Shown: piece after piece, positions 26,171 to 34,315 of the stretch
How positions within the stretch are numbered: the first letter of the stretch is position 1
Layout: every line of letters starts with the position of its first letter
Assembly (NCBI GenBank): GCA_943370025.1
Contig: CALRPI020000022.1
Coordinates: 6,712-70,711, forward strand
Direction of reading: 5' to 3'
DNA length: 64,000 bases
Origin: JAAUUE01 sp943370025
GTDB lineage: Bacteria; Cyanobacteriota; Cyanobacteriia; Cyanobacteriales; JAAUUE01
Position numbers and translations under genes: made by a program
The notes under the pieces: model-generated
What the model saw: the letters and a program-made list of their open reading frames with translations, nothing else
What the model was told of the DNA's origin: nothing
Databases searched by the model: none

Positions 26171-27102
26171 AACCGATAGAATGGACTAACTGTGCAGCCC
26201 CAAAGAAATATCAATTCACAATCACTAACTAAATCTCGTTTTCCAGCTAAATTATAGCGGAGTAAATGTTTAATAACTCGCTTCAGATTGCCGTAGATAA
26301 TTCTCAGGAAAATTACTGGTCTTTGTCTAGCGGCAGGTGCATTAATAATCACCAAATTGTAGGTAGCTAAACCACAACTCTGGGATAAGTTCATCAGATA
26401 TTTTCTTTCTAAGCGCCAAGGAGGAATTTCATGCTCTATTTCTAAGTCAGGAGTATACCAAATTCTCCAACCAGCTTTGTGCATATATAAAAGGGGTTCG
26501 TAGTCTTCCCCCCTAGCAATTTTTCCTGCCGTATTTCCTAAAACTTTCGGGTTGTGCGGCACGCTATCTAGCCATGCTTCTTTCCTCACAACCAATCCCG
26601 CTCCGGGAGGTAGATGAATTCTTTCTGGAGCAAAAGCATGGGGTGTTTCTCCATGATCTCGAATTGCTAAGTAGGCGGCAATCCTTTCAAAATTTGGTGG
26701 CGGTGGTGTCGTGTATTTACCGTAAATTTTGCCATTAAAAGCCCCTACTTCTGGATGCTCTAGACCAAATTCGTAGGCATTAATTACCCAATGCTCCCTA
26801 GGTAAATTGTCATCATCAAGGAAGCCAATCAATTCACTAGTTGCAGCTTGAATTGCCCGATGTCTGGCAAAGGCTGCCCCTTGCTTTTCTTCGAGAATAT
26901 AAACTAATCCGCAGGGCAAATCCCAGTTTTGTTGATAGCTTCTAATTACTTCAGCAGTATGATCTTTACTATTATTATCAACAACAATAATTTCCCAGTT
27001 CAGAGACTCTGTACCTAGTTGCGATCGCAGCTTATCTAATAATTTTGGTAATCGCTCTGCCCCATTGTAGGTAGGAATGGCTACGGTAAAGTCTTTGGTC
27101 AT
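26167..27102 (-). CDS. HpsE-like glycosyltransferase family 2
   Basis: 311 residues. GT-A start FTVAIPTYNGAERLPKLLDK, then VVDNNSKDHTAEVI, RQGAAFARH-like QGAAFARHRAIQ and the metal site GFLDDDNLP. The second half (PPGAGLVVRKEAWL, RGEDYEPLLYM, IEHEIPPWRLERKYL) fits proteins called HpsE, which are needed for hormogonium polysaccharide in filamentous cyanobacteria. It is a paralogue of the gene directly upstream. No membrane helix. Confidence 0.85.
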   Translation of the reverse strand: MTKDFTVAIPTYNGAERLPKLLDKLRSQLGTESLNWEIIVVDNNSKDHTAEVIRSYQQNWDLPCGLVYILEEKQGAAFARHRAIQAATSELIGFLDDDNLPREHWVINAYEFGLEHPEVGAFNGKIYGKYTTPPPPNFERIAAYLAIRDHGETPHAFAPERIHLPPGAGLVVRKEAWLDSVPHNPKVLGNTAGKIARGEDYEPLLYMHKAGWRIWYTPDLEIEHEIPPWRLERKYLMNLSQSCGLATYNLVIINAPAARQRPVIFLRIIYGNLKRVIKHLLRYNLAGKRDLVSDCELIFLWGCTVSPFYRF

Positions 27103-27140
27103 AGCTACTGAGATTTTTGCTTAGGGTAATAATTTGGGTG

Positions 27141-27175
27141 TAATAACGTCCACCGCAGCGCGGTGGACGTTATTA
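27141..27175. repeat. Perfect 16-base-pair hairpin between the HpsE-like genes
   Basis: TAATAACGTCCACCGC (27141-27156) pairs exactly with 27160-27175 around AGC. It fills most of the 84-base gap between two genes on the same strand. It may be a member of the hairpin repeats, or may uncouple expression of the downstream genes. Confidence 0.65.
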
Positions 27176-27186
27176 ATCGTTTAGCA

Positions 27187-28134
27187 CTACCTTTTTTTAT
27201 GCCTTAAATATCCCTTGCGCCACAGGTAAAATGGACTGATCAAGCTGCTAGTCAGTAATTCTAGCTCACAGACGGCTACTAGGTCTGTTTTTACTTTAGT
27301 TCGATGTTTGAGGAGATGCAACAGGATTTTTCGCAGATCATTGCCAAAATAGGCGAGGGTGAGCAGGTATTTTTTGATGCCGTAGGTAGCGATCGTCCTT
27401 GTCACATAACGACTATAGCCAATGCCTCGTAAAAAGGGGATCAAGTACTTTTTCTCTAGGCGGGCAGCGGGGATTTTATGGGTGATTTCCATGGCTGGGT
27501 TATACCAAATCTGCCACGGACTAGCTTGAATATAGCTCAACATTTCCAAGTCTTCACTAGTGAGCATATTACCCTCAACTCTGCCGTTCAGGGTCATTTC
27601 AGCGGGAACATACTGCTGCCAAACCGATTTCCTCACCACCAAGCCAGCAGAGGGGGGAAGCAGGCGATTATCTTTTCTGTATAACAAGGGAATATCTCCC
27701 CGCTCGGTGATAGCTAGAAATGGGGCAATCCGATCGAAATTTGGAGGCGGAGGAACGGCATAATCAGCATGAATTTGGCTGCCGTAAGCCCCAGCTTGGG
27801 GATGGGTTTGGGCAAAATCTGCCACGGCTCTCACCCAGCCCAGATCAGGAATCGTATCATCATCTAAAAATGCCACTAGTTCTCCCTGTGCTTCCTTAAA
27901 AGCCTGATGACGCGCAAATCCCGCCCCTTGTCTCAGTTCTTGGCAATAGCGTAGCCGGGGCAGGAGGATTTGATAATGATTAATTACTTCTCGAATATTG
28001 TCGCTACTGTTGTTATCAACTACCAGAATTTCCCAAGTAATATTCTCAATATTTACCTGTCTTTGGAGTTGCTGCAAAACTTCGGGTAATCTAGCAGCTC
28101 CGTTGTAGGTGGGAATAGCGATCGTGATATCCAT
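27187..28134 (-). CDS. HpsE-like glycosyltransferase family 2
   Basis: 315 residues. It has ITIAIPTYNGAARLPEVLQQ, VVDNNSSDNIREVI, QGAGFARHQAFKEAQ, the metal site AFLDDDTIP, and the HpsE-type second half (PPSAGLVVRKSVW, SEDLEMLSYIQ, IPAARLEKKYLI). First gene of the five-gene minus-strand cluster; its promoter should lie in 28135-28290 next to a hairpin repeat. Together with its paralogue it probably adds sugars to an extracellular polysaccharide; the acceptor is unknown. Confidence 0.85.
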   Translation of the reverse strand: MDITIAIPTYNGAARLPEVLQQLQRQVNIENITWEILVVDNNSSDNIREVINHYQILLPRLRYCQELRQGAGFARHQAFKEAQGELVAFLDDDTIPDLGWVRAVADFAQTHPQAGAYGSQIHADYAVPPPPNFDRIAPFLAITERGDIPLLYRKDNRLLPPSAGLVVRKSVWQQYVPAEMTLNGRVEGNMLTSEDLEMLSYIQASPWQIWYNPAMEITHKIPAARLEKKYLIPFLRGIGYSRYVTRTIATYGIKKYLLTLAYFGNDLRKILLHLLKHRTKVKTDLVAVCELELLTSSLISPFYLWRKGYLRHKKR

Positions 28135-28184
28135 AAAATCTTGAGTTACTAGTTAAAATGTAATTTTTTTTTGGGTTAGGATGT

Positions 28185-28270
28185 TATGACGGTTCTAAAT
28201 GGGTTGAAAAGGTTGTAGCCTCCGGGTGCAACCTTTTCAACCCGTCTAATTTTATCAACGATACTTAGTA
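28185..28270. repeat. MITE-like hairpin unit, variable-stem family
   Basis: CGGTTCTAAATGGGTTGAAAA...TTTTCAACCCGTCTAA follows the consensus of the units at 7628 and 19062. The 15-base stem (28201-28215 with 28229-28243) has yet another inner sequence (AAAAGGTTG). The ends are more decayed. Confidence 0.6.
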
Positions 28271-28292
28271 GGATAATTATCCAATCAGAAAT

Positions 28293-28604
28293 ATGATTTT
28301 AACTAACTACAAATATATAGAGTTAAATAGCGATCATGTTCCCTATATTGCTGGAACAACTATGAAATTAGTGGAGTTGGTCTCTAGCCATATTACCTAT
28401 GGATGGAGTCCTGAAGAAATTCATTTTCAGCATCCCTATTTAAGTATGAGCCAAATTCATTCGGCTTTAGCCTACTATTGGGATCACAAAACTACTTTAG
28501 ATGCAGATATCCAAAAGCGATTTGAGCAGGTGGAGAAATTACGTCAAGAGGCTGGGGAGTCAGATTTAGTTAAGAAGCTTAGCACTCAGGGACTTCTTCC
28601 ATGA
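28293..28604 (+). CDS. DUF433-type antitoxin
   Basis: 103 residues. A DUF433 domain (residues 15-65) has the typical VPYIAGTTMKLVELV, then WSPEEIHFQHPYLSMSQIHS and ALAYYWDH. DUF433 proteins pair with DUF5615 PIN-like toxins. The toxin reading frame starts four bases before this stop codon but is broken by a frameshift, so this antitoxin may now be alone. Confidence 0.85.
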   Translation: MILTNYKYIELNSDHVPYIAGTTMKLVELVSSHITYGWSPEEIHFQHPYLSMSQIHSALAYYWDHKTTLDADIQKRFEQVEKLRQEAGESDLVKKLSTQGLLP

Positions 28605-28947
28605 CGATCACCTTTTACATGGATGAGCATGTGCACCGAGCAATTATCAATGGGCTAAAGTTACGCAATGTTGATGTACTAACGGTGCAAGAGAACGATC
28701 GAATGGGGATCAGTGATGAGGTGGTTTTAGCTCGATCGATTGCCCTGAAAGGATTGTATTTACTCAAGATGATGATTTTCTGTTGATTGCTAATCGCCTC
28801 CAGCAACAGGGAGTATATTTTACTGGTGTGATCTATGGCCATCAACAAAAAGTAACTATTAGGGACTGTGTAAGAGATTTAGAAATTATTGCCAAAGCTG
28901 CCGATCCAGAAGACTTAGCAAGCTTAGTTCAGTATCTTCCTTTATGA
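28601..28947 (+). pseudogene. DUF5615 PIN-like toxin, broken by a one-base frameshift
   Basis: The first frame reads MTITFYMDEHVHRAIINGLK and reaches SIALKG, then runs into a stop at 28784-28786. Shifting one base near 28750 continues the family sequence: IVFTQDDDFLLIANRL, and on to a stop at 28945-28947, giving about 115 residues, the normal size. A single G lost from a GGG run (AAAGGGATTG to AAAGGATTG) would explain it. The metal-site acids (D in FYMDEH, the DDD group) lie on both sides of the break. It could be a real inactivation or a sequencing error. Confidence 0.85.
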
Positions 28948-29146
28948 GTTTTAGCCCAGATAATTTTGGATTTAATGTTAACTATAGCTCCTAGAGATAA
29001 CGTAGTAGATGGGAAGAATGTCTGATCGCCATTTTCAATGAACGCTGTAGACTTAAAAGTACCTTAACCCTTGTACACTAAGGACACTAAATACAGCGTC
29101 ACGTTATTCAGTTCATAAACTACCAATTTCAAGTTAGGGGAAATTC

Positions 29147-30070
29147 ATGAGTCAACATCGAGTAATGCTAGGGATTGTTGGAGACAGTGCCGCCGGAAAG
29201 ACCACACTCACCAAAGGGATTGCCCAAGTACTAGGGGCAGAGAATGTTACGGTGATTTGTACCGATGATTATCATAAGTACGATCGCCAACAGCGCAAAG
29301 ACCTAGGTATCTCGGCACTGCATCCAGATTGTAATCATCTAGATATTATTCAGCAACATTTATCTTTGTTGCGATCGGGACAGCCGATTCTGAAACCCAT
29401 CTATAGCCACAGCCACGGCACTTTTCAGGCTCCAGAATATATCAAACCTGCCCAGTTTGTGATTGTCGAAGGGTTATTAGGGTTTGCCACCCGTGGTTCG
29501 CGGGATTGCTTTGATGTCAAAGTCTATCTAGCTCCCCCAGAGCAACTCCGCTATGACTGGAAAATCAAGCGAGACACCATGAAACGGGGCTACAGCGAGG
29601 CAGAGGTTTTAGAACAACTGCGGCAGCGAGAGCCAGATTCCGAAGCTTATATTCGTCCCCAGAGAGCTTCCTCAGATATTGTGGTAAGTTTTTATCCTCC
29701 CGATGCTGCCACCGATAGCTCCCATCTCAATGTCCGCCTAGTCTTGCGTCCCACCATTCCCCACCCAGAATTACCAGACCTATTATCTGCTGACCCCAAC
29801 TCTGCTGTTCGCTTGGGGTTAGATCGAGATATGGGCAAGCCGGTGGATGTCTTAGAAATTGATGGCAATGCCACCCAAGAACAGGTGACAGCCCTAGAGC
29901 GGATACTGTGTCAGGAAGTCCCCAGCCTTGGTTCTTTTTGTAGCCTAGAAGGTAATACCCAAGTGGGGAAATTAGTTGGCACGACAGGGGAACTGCTCCA
30001 AAGTTATCCCCTCGCCCTAACGCAGCTATTGATTGCCTACCATGTCCTGAAAGCAGCAGGTGGTTACTAA
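29147..30070 (+). CDS. Phosphoribulokinase/uridine kinase-family kinase (PRK-like paralogue)
   Basis: 307 residues. P-loop GDSAAGKTT at 12-20, followed by TVICTDDYHKYDRQQRKDLG, PIYSHSHGTF and VIVEGLLGF, all in the order seen in phosphoribulokinase. It differs from the Calvin-cycle PRK of cyanobacteria (which has GDSGCGKSTF with the regulatory cysteine): here the corresponding position is alanine, so thioredoxin control of the usual kind is not expected. It could phosphorylate ribulose 5-phosphate or a different pentose or nucleoside. Monocistronic with a GGGGA site before the ATG. Confidence 0.8.
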   Translation: MSQHRVMLGIVGDSAAGKTTLTKGIAQVLGAENVTVICTDDYHKYDRQQRKDLGISALHPDCNHLDIIQQHLSLLRSGQPILKPIYSHSHGTFQAPEYIKPAQFVIVEGLLGFATRGSRDCFDVKVYLAPPEQLRYDWKIKRDTMKRGYSEAEVLEQLRQREPDSEAYIRPQRASSDIVVSFYPPDAATDSSHLNVRLVLRPTIPHPELPDLLSADPNSAVRLGLDRDMGKPVDVLEIDGNATQEQVTALERILCQEVPSLGSFCSLEGNTQVGKLVGTTGELLQSYPLALTQLLIAYHVLKAAGGY

Positions 30071-30106
30071 ACCTGACCAGAAATATAATTTATCAGGAGG
30101 TTCTCA

Positions 30107-30310
30107 ATGGTTAAACCCCGCTACGATGCTGACAAAAATGAATCAAGACATGGGGCAACCAGTCCTGATAAATGCCCGGAAATGGAAAACAAATATGGTT
30201 GGAAATTGAAACGGGTGGAAATCGTGGAGACCCCTGTACTTGAGGTTGATTGTGTATTCAATGGTAAGACTGAATTTCCTAAGCCCTACAATGAAACGGA
30301 GGAGGACTAA
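30107..30310 (+). CDS. Small hypothetical protein
   Basis: 67 residues, charged, no membrane segment. I do not recognise it. The ATG has a strong site (CAGGAGG) and the gene is followed six bases later by the start of the next gene, so both are likely translated from one transcript. It follows the PRK-like gene by only 36 bases and might be in the same unit. Confidence 0.6.
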   Translation: MVKPRYDADKNESRHGATSPDKCPEMENKYGWKLKRVEIVETPVLEVDCVFNGKTEFPKPYNETEED

Positions 30311-30315
30311 CTACT

Positions 30316-30762
30316 ATGCATAAGTATATTATTTTCCAAGCTGAATCAGATGCAGGGCTACCCCACTGGAAAGAGCGAAAACTACACCATACTCAAGCAC
30401 TAACTTGGATACTTGCAGAAAATTGGGATAGCTCAGGAAGCGCAAACCCAGAGCCGGGTTACAGACCCACTGAGTATGTTCGGGTAGATGCCCTCCACAA
30501 TCCAGATCAGCATGGCTATAGCACTCATTATCGTGATGGAGATTGGGTGGTAGAAAGGGTGGAAGAATACACACCGGACTTACCAATGGGGACTAAGTTT
30601 GATGCGATCGTAATTTGCTACTGCAAATATGATCCAATTAATGCACCGCTTCAGCCTATGCCCGATCGCACAATCTCCGCTGAGTCCTTTGGGGGAGATG
30701 AGGCAAAATATCAAGAATATCTAGATTCCCAAAAAGTAGGGGCATTACAGGGGCAATCTTAG
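30316..30762 (+). CDS. Hypothetical protein
   Basis: 148 residues, soluble, rich in aromatic residues and histidine (GYSTHYRDGDWVVERVEEYT). No family recognised. GGAGGA lies nine bases before the ATG. It forms a pair with the 67-residue gene just upstream. Its 3' end overlaps by 18 bases the end of the convergent minus-strand gene. Confidence 0.6.
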   Translation: MHKYIIFQAESDAGLPHWKERKLHHTQALTWILAENWDSSGSANPEPGYRPTEYVRVDALHNPDQHGYSTHYRDGDWVVERVEEYTPDLPMGTKFDAIVICYCKYDPINAPLQPMPDRTISAESFGGDEAKYQEYLDSQKVGALQGQS

Positions 30763-31149
30763 CCAGCGACTGAGGAAGTTTTTCAGGCGATCGAGCCATG
30801 AGGGACGGGGTAATTCCTGCCCTTTATTTTGATAATTCCCCAGAATTTGTCGCCCCAGCAAAGTCAGACGAAACCCATCAGTTATGCCCTGTCCATCTAC
30901 TTCTCGCCGTACCAAGCCCACTTGAATCAGCCAGAGGACGGCCGCTTCTGCTGTCAATTCTCCTAGGGATTTTTTGGTATAACCCCGGTCTACTCCTGTG
31001 GCTCCGGTAATATCCTGTAGAGAAATACTACTGGTCTGCATCTGGCTGAGGAACAGCAACAAAAATGGAGAGCAGAGAAAAGCTCGATCGGCACGGGCTA
31101 GAGCTTGGGTTGTGTAGGTAGGAACTATTGGAGTTTTAGTTGCAGTCAT
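30745..31149 (-). CDS. Npun_F0494-family protein
   Basis: 134 residues. It fits a small cyanobacterial family I remember under this name: YTTQALARADRAFLCSPF, then GATGVDRGYTKKSL, and WLIQVGLVRREVDGQGITD, with FRLTLLGRQIL. The middle looks like a winged-helix DNA-binding fold, but the role is unknown. I chose the ATG at 31149, where the family usually starts. Divergent from the aar gene. Confidence 0.7.
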   Translation of the reverse strand: MTATKTPIVPTYTTQALARADRAFLCSPFLLLFLSQMQTSSISLQDITGATGVDRGYTKKSLGELTAEAAVLWLIQVGLVRREVDGQGITDGFRLTLLGRQILGNYQNKGQELPRPSWLDRLKNFLSRWLRLPL

Positions 31150-31302
31150 AGCAATAGTTAAAAAAGATTTTTTTAGGGCTAATACTGAGGGAATGGATGT
31201 CTCTGGAATGAGTAAAATCAATCAGCTTCTTTCTATGTTAGATTGATAGAACGTCTTGAAGTTTTCAAGGCTATCCCTGCCCTTAATTCAACTATATATT
31301 TC

Positions 31303-32334
31303 ATGTTTGGTCTCATTGGTCATCTTACCAGTTTAGAACACGCTCAAAAAGTAGCCAGAGACTTAGGCTATCCAGAATATGCAGACCAAGATTTAGACTT
31401 TTGGTGCTCTGCTCCCCCCCAGATAGTTGATACGATCAAAGTTACTAGCATTACTGGGCAACAGATTGAAGGCAAGTACATTGAATCTTGCTTCTTACCA
31501 GAAATGCTGGCGAACCGCCGCATCAAGGCGGCTATCCGCAAAATTCTTAACTCCATGGCTCTAGCCCAAAAGCACGATATTCAGATCACCGCTTTGGGAG
31601 GTTTTTCTTCGATTATTTTTGAAGAATTTAATCTCCATGAAAATAAACAAGTCCGCAATGTAGAGCTAGAGTTCGATCGCTTCACCACGGGCAACACTCA
31701 TACTGCCTACATTATCTGTCGTCAAGTAGAGCAGGTTTCTGCTCAGTTAGGCATTGATCTGGCTAAGGCTACGGTGGCGGTCTGTGGAGCTACGGGGGAT
31801 ATTGGCAGCGCGGTGTGTCGCTGGCTAAATGAAAAAACCGAAGTTCCTGAAATCCTTCTGATTGCCCGCAACCAAGAAAGATTACATAATCTCCAAGCCG
31901 AGCTAGGACGGGGCAAAATTATGGAGCTAACGGAAGCCCTGCCTCAAGCAGATATTATCGTTTGGGTGGCAAGTATGCCCAAGGGAGTGGAGATTCTCCC
32001 AGAACAGCTTAAACAGCCTTGCCTACTGATTGATGGTGGATATCCCAAAAACCTAGGAACCAAACTCCAGTATCCGGGGGTGCATGTGGTCAATGGTGGC
32101 ATTGTGGAACATTCCCTTGATATTGAATGGAAAATCATGGAAATAGTCAATATGGACGTGCCGGAGCGGCAACTATTTGCCTGTTTTGCGGAGGGAATGC
32201 TATTGGAATTTGAAAACCTCCACACCAATTTCTCTTGGGGCAGAAATCAAATCACCGTCCCCAAGATGGAACAAATCGGCGCAATTTCTATCAAGCATGG
32301 CTTTAGACCATTGTTAGCACCCCAGCAAACTTAG
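31303..32334 (+). CDS. aar: Long-chain acyl-ACP reductase (alkane biosynthesis)
   Basis: 343 residues. It reduces fatty acyl-ACP to the aldehyde with NADPH, the first step of cyanobacterial alkane synthesis. The start MFGLIGHLTSLEHAQ is the family start. The nucleotide-binding loop is VCGATGDIGSAV. Counting from this start, the cysteine in FACFAEGMLLEFE is C294, the catalytic number in the Synechococcus enzyme, which supports both function and start. The end TNFSWGRNQITV is also typical. The usual partner, aldehyde deformylating oxygenase (ado), is not upstream and is nowhere in this window, and accA does not follow. Confidence 0.95.
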   Translation: MFGLIGHLTSLEHAQKVARDLGYPEYADQDLDFWCSAPPQIVDTIKVTSITGQQIEGKYIESCFLPEMLANRRIKAAIRKILNSMALAQKHDIQITALGGFSSIIFEEFNLHENKQVRNVELEFDRFTTGNTHTAYIICRQVEQVSAQLGIDLAKATVAVCGATGDIGSAVCRWLNEKTEVPEILLIARNQERLHNLQAELGRGKIMELTEALPQADIIVWVASMPKGVEILPEQLKQPCLLIDGGYPKNLGTKLQYPGVHVVNGGIVEHSLDIEWKIMEIVNMDVPERQLFACFAEGMLLEFENLHTNFSWGRNQITVPKMEQIGAISIKHGFRPLLAPQQT

Positions 32335-32360
32335 AGAAAAGGCGATCGACCTAGGGCTGC

Positions 32361-32426
32361 AAAAGTCGGGAATCTAGCCCAAATCTCCTGCTCAATATCA
32401 AAATCTCAACAAGATTCCCGACTTTT
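32361..32426. repeat. Palindromic repeat, copy 2 of 2 (AAAAGTCGGGAATCT arms)
   Basis: Perfect 15-base arms at 32361-32375 and 32412-32426 with the same flank (CCTCT) and a related loop (CCCAAATC...ATCTCAA) as at 2123-2187. It lies between two convergent genes, aar and the ABC exporter, where it could work as a terminator in both directions. Confidence 0.75.
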
Positions 32427-32446
32427 CCTCTTTACCACTTCTCCTT

Positions 32447-34228
32447 CTAACTCAAACCCTCTTGGACTCTCCATAAACCAGTATAGATTCCTTGCTGGGC
32501 AATCAATTCCTCATGGGTTCCTTGCTCTACGACCTTGCCGTATTCCATGACATAGATACAGTCGGCATTTCTAATAGTTGATAGGCGGTGGGCGATCGCG
32601 ATCGTAGTTCTATTTTTAGTAATCTTTTCTAGGGATTTCTGAATAGCGGCTTCGGTTTCATTGTCTACAGCAGAGGTAGCTTCATCGAGGATGAGGATGG
32701 GAGGATTTTTCAGGATGGCGCGGGCGATCGCAATTCTTTGCCGCTGACCACCGGATAATTTTTGTCCCCTTTCTCCCACAATCGTGTCGTAACCGGAGGG
32801 CAGTTGATTGATAAATTCATGAGCCTCTGCTACTTGAGCAGCAGCAATAATTTCTGTGAGGGAAGCATCAAAAGTTCCGTAGGCAATATTATCAGCAACT
32901 GTGCCATGAAATAGAAACACATCTTGGCTAACTAAGCCGATACTTTGGCGCAAATCTCGCAATTTAATTTTTCTAATATCTACTCCATCGAGGGTAATTG
33001 TCCCTTGATTAATTTCGTAGAGACGGAGAAGTAATTTCACCAGCGTACTTTTCCCGGAACCTGTAGAGCCGACGATCGCAATAGTCTTCCCCGCAGGAAT
33101 ATCGAGGGATAAATTAGTCATGATTGGCGATCGATCTTGATAGCTGAAACTAATATTCCGAATCAACAGTTCTCCCTTCACTGTGCCTAAATTTAGAGAT
33201 TGAGTCCCGGAACAAATAGTAATAGGAGTATCCAACAAACCCATGACTCGATTTGTAGAAGCCATAGCTCTTTGATACTGATCTAGAGTTTCTCCCAAGC
33301 GGGTGAGAGGCCATAATAGGCGCTGGATGAGAAATACCATGACGCTATAATTTCCCACCGAAAGCCGACCTTCCACCGCCGCCATCCCACCTAATAACAA
33401 AGTGGCGGTAAATCCTAGGAGAATTAAAATTCTAATCAGGGGAATAAAGGCGGCACTATACTTAATTGCTCGGCGATTACTCTGGCGGTAAGCATTACTT
33501 TCTGCCCTGACTCTTTCCAATTCATAAGCCTCGGAGGTGAAACTTTTAATAGTCGTAATTCCGCCTAAATTATTCGCTAGGCGGCTATTAATAAAACTAG
33601 CTTTTTCTCGAACTTCGGCATAGCGAGGAGCAAGGAATTTCTGGAAGGCGATCGATCCCCACAAAATAAAGGGCATGGGCAGCATCGATAACCATGCCAC
33701 ATCGGGAGCAAGGGCAAAAAATGCCCCGCCAATAATTAATACGGTAGTGACAACTTGGATAACTTCATTAGCTCCAGAATCAAGAAATCTTTCTAGTTGA
33801 TTGATATCATCATTGACGATCGACATCAAGGTTCCAGTACTACGTTCTTCAAAATAAGCTAATTCTAATTCTTGGAGATGGCTGTAGGTATCAATACGCA
33901 GATCATGTTCGATCGATTGAGATAAATTCCGCCACAAACAGGCGTAGGCATACTCAAAAGCCGATTCTAAACTCCAGATAATAAAGGAAAGTAGAGAGAT
34001 GAATATAAATTGCTGCCACAGGTCTTTGATACCCATTTGGGCAATAATTGAATCCTGTTTTTTGATAATAATATCCACCGCTACGCCAATCAATGCGGGG
34101 GGAGCAAGGTCAAAAATCTTGTTGAGAATAGAAGAGGCGATTGCTAGCCAAATATCTTTTTGATAACGGTTGCCGTAGTTAATAAGACGAATTAATGGGG
34201 GTTGGTGCTGACCTGATTTTTTATTCAA
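32447..34228 (-). CDS. ABC exporter, fused permease and ATPase
   Basis: 593 residues. Six-helix membrane domain (about 25-320), then the ATPase domain with Walker A GSTGSGKST, signature LSGGQRQR, Walker B LILDEATSA and switch H in IAIAHRLST. Same layout as the exporter at 8644-10386 but only moderately similar, so substrates may differ. It faces aar tail to tail and is not obviously part of an operon. Confidence 0.93.
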   Translation of the reverse strand: MNKKSGQHQPPLIRLINYGNRYQKDIWLAIASSILNKIFDLAPPALIGVAVDIIIKKQDSIIAQMGIKDLWQQFIFISLLSFIIWSLESAFEYAYACLWRNLSQSIEHDLRIDTYSHLQELELAYFEERSTGTLMSIVNDDINQLERFLDSGANEVIQVVTTVLIIGGAFFALAPDVAWLSMLPMPFILWGSIAFQKFLAPRYAEVREKASFINSRLANNLGGITTIKSFTSEAYELERVRAESNAYRQSNRRAIKYSAAFIPLIRILILLGFTATLLLGGMAAVEGRLSVGNYSVMVFLIQRLLWPLTRLGETLDQYQRAMASTNRVMGLLDTPITICSGTQSLNLGTVKGELLIRNISFSYQDRSPIMTNLSLDIPAGKTIAIVGSTGSGKSTLVKLLLRLYEINQGTITLDGVDIRKIKLRDLRQSIGLVSQDVFLFHGTVADNIAYGTFDASLTEIIAAAQVAEAHEFINQLPSGYDTIVGERGQKLSGGQRQRIAIARAILKNPPILILDEATSAVDNETEAAIQKSLEKITKNRTTIAIAHRLSTIRNADCIYVMEYGKVVEQGTHEELIAQQGIYTGLWRVQEGLS

Positions 34229-34315
34229 AGTTTTTTATATTTTATTTAAGATTAAGTTTGGGAGCGACTATTAGTATAGCAATTTTATTGTGATGCTAGA
34301 AACCAGTCTTGATGG

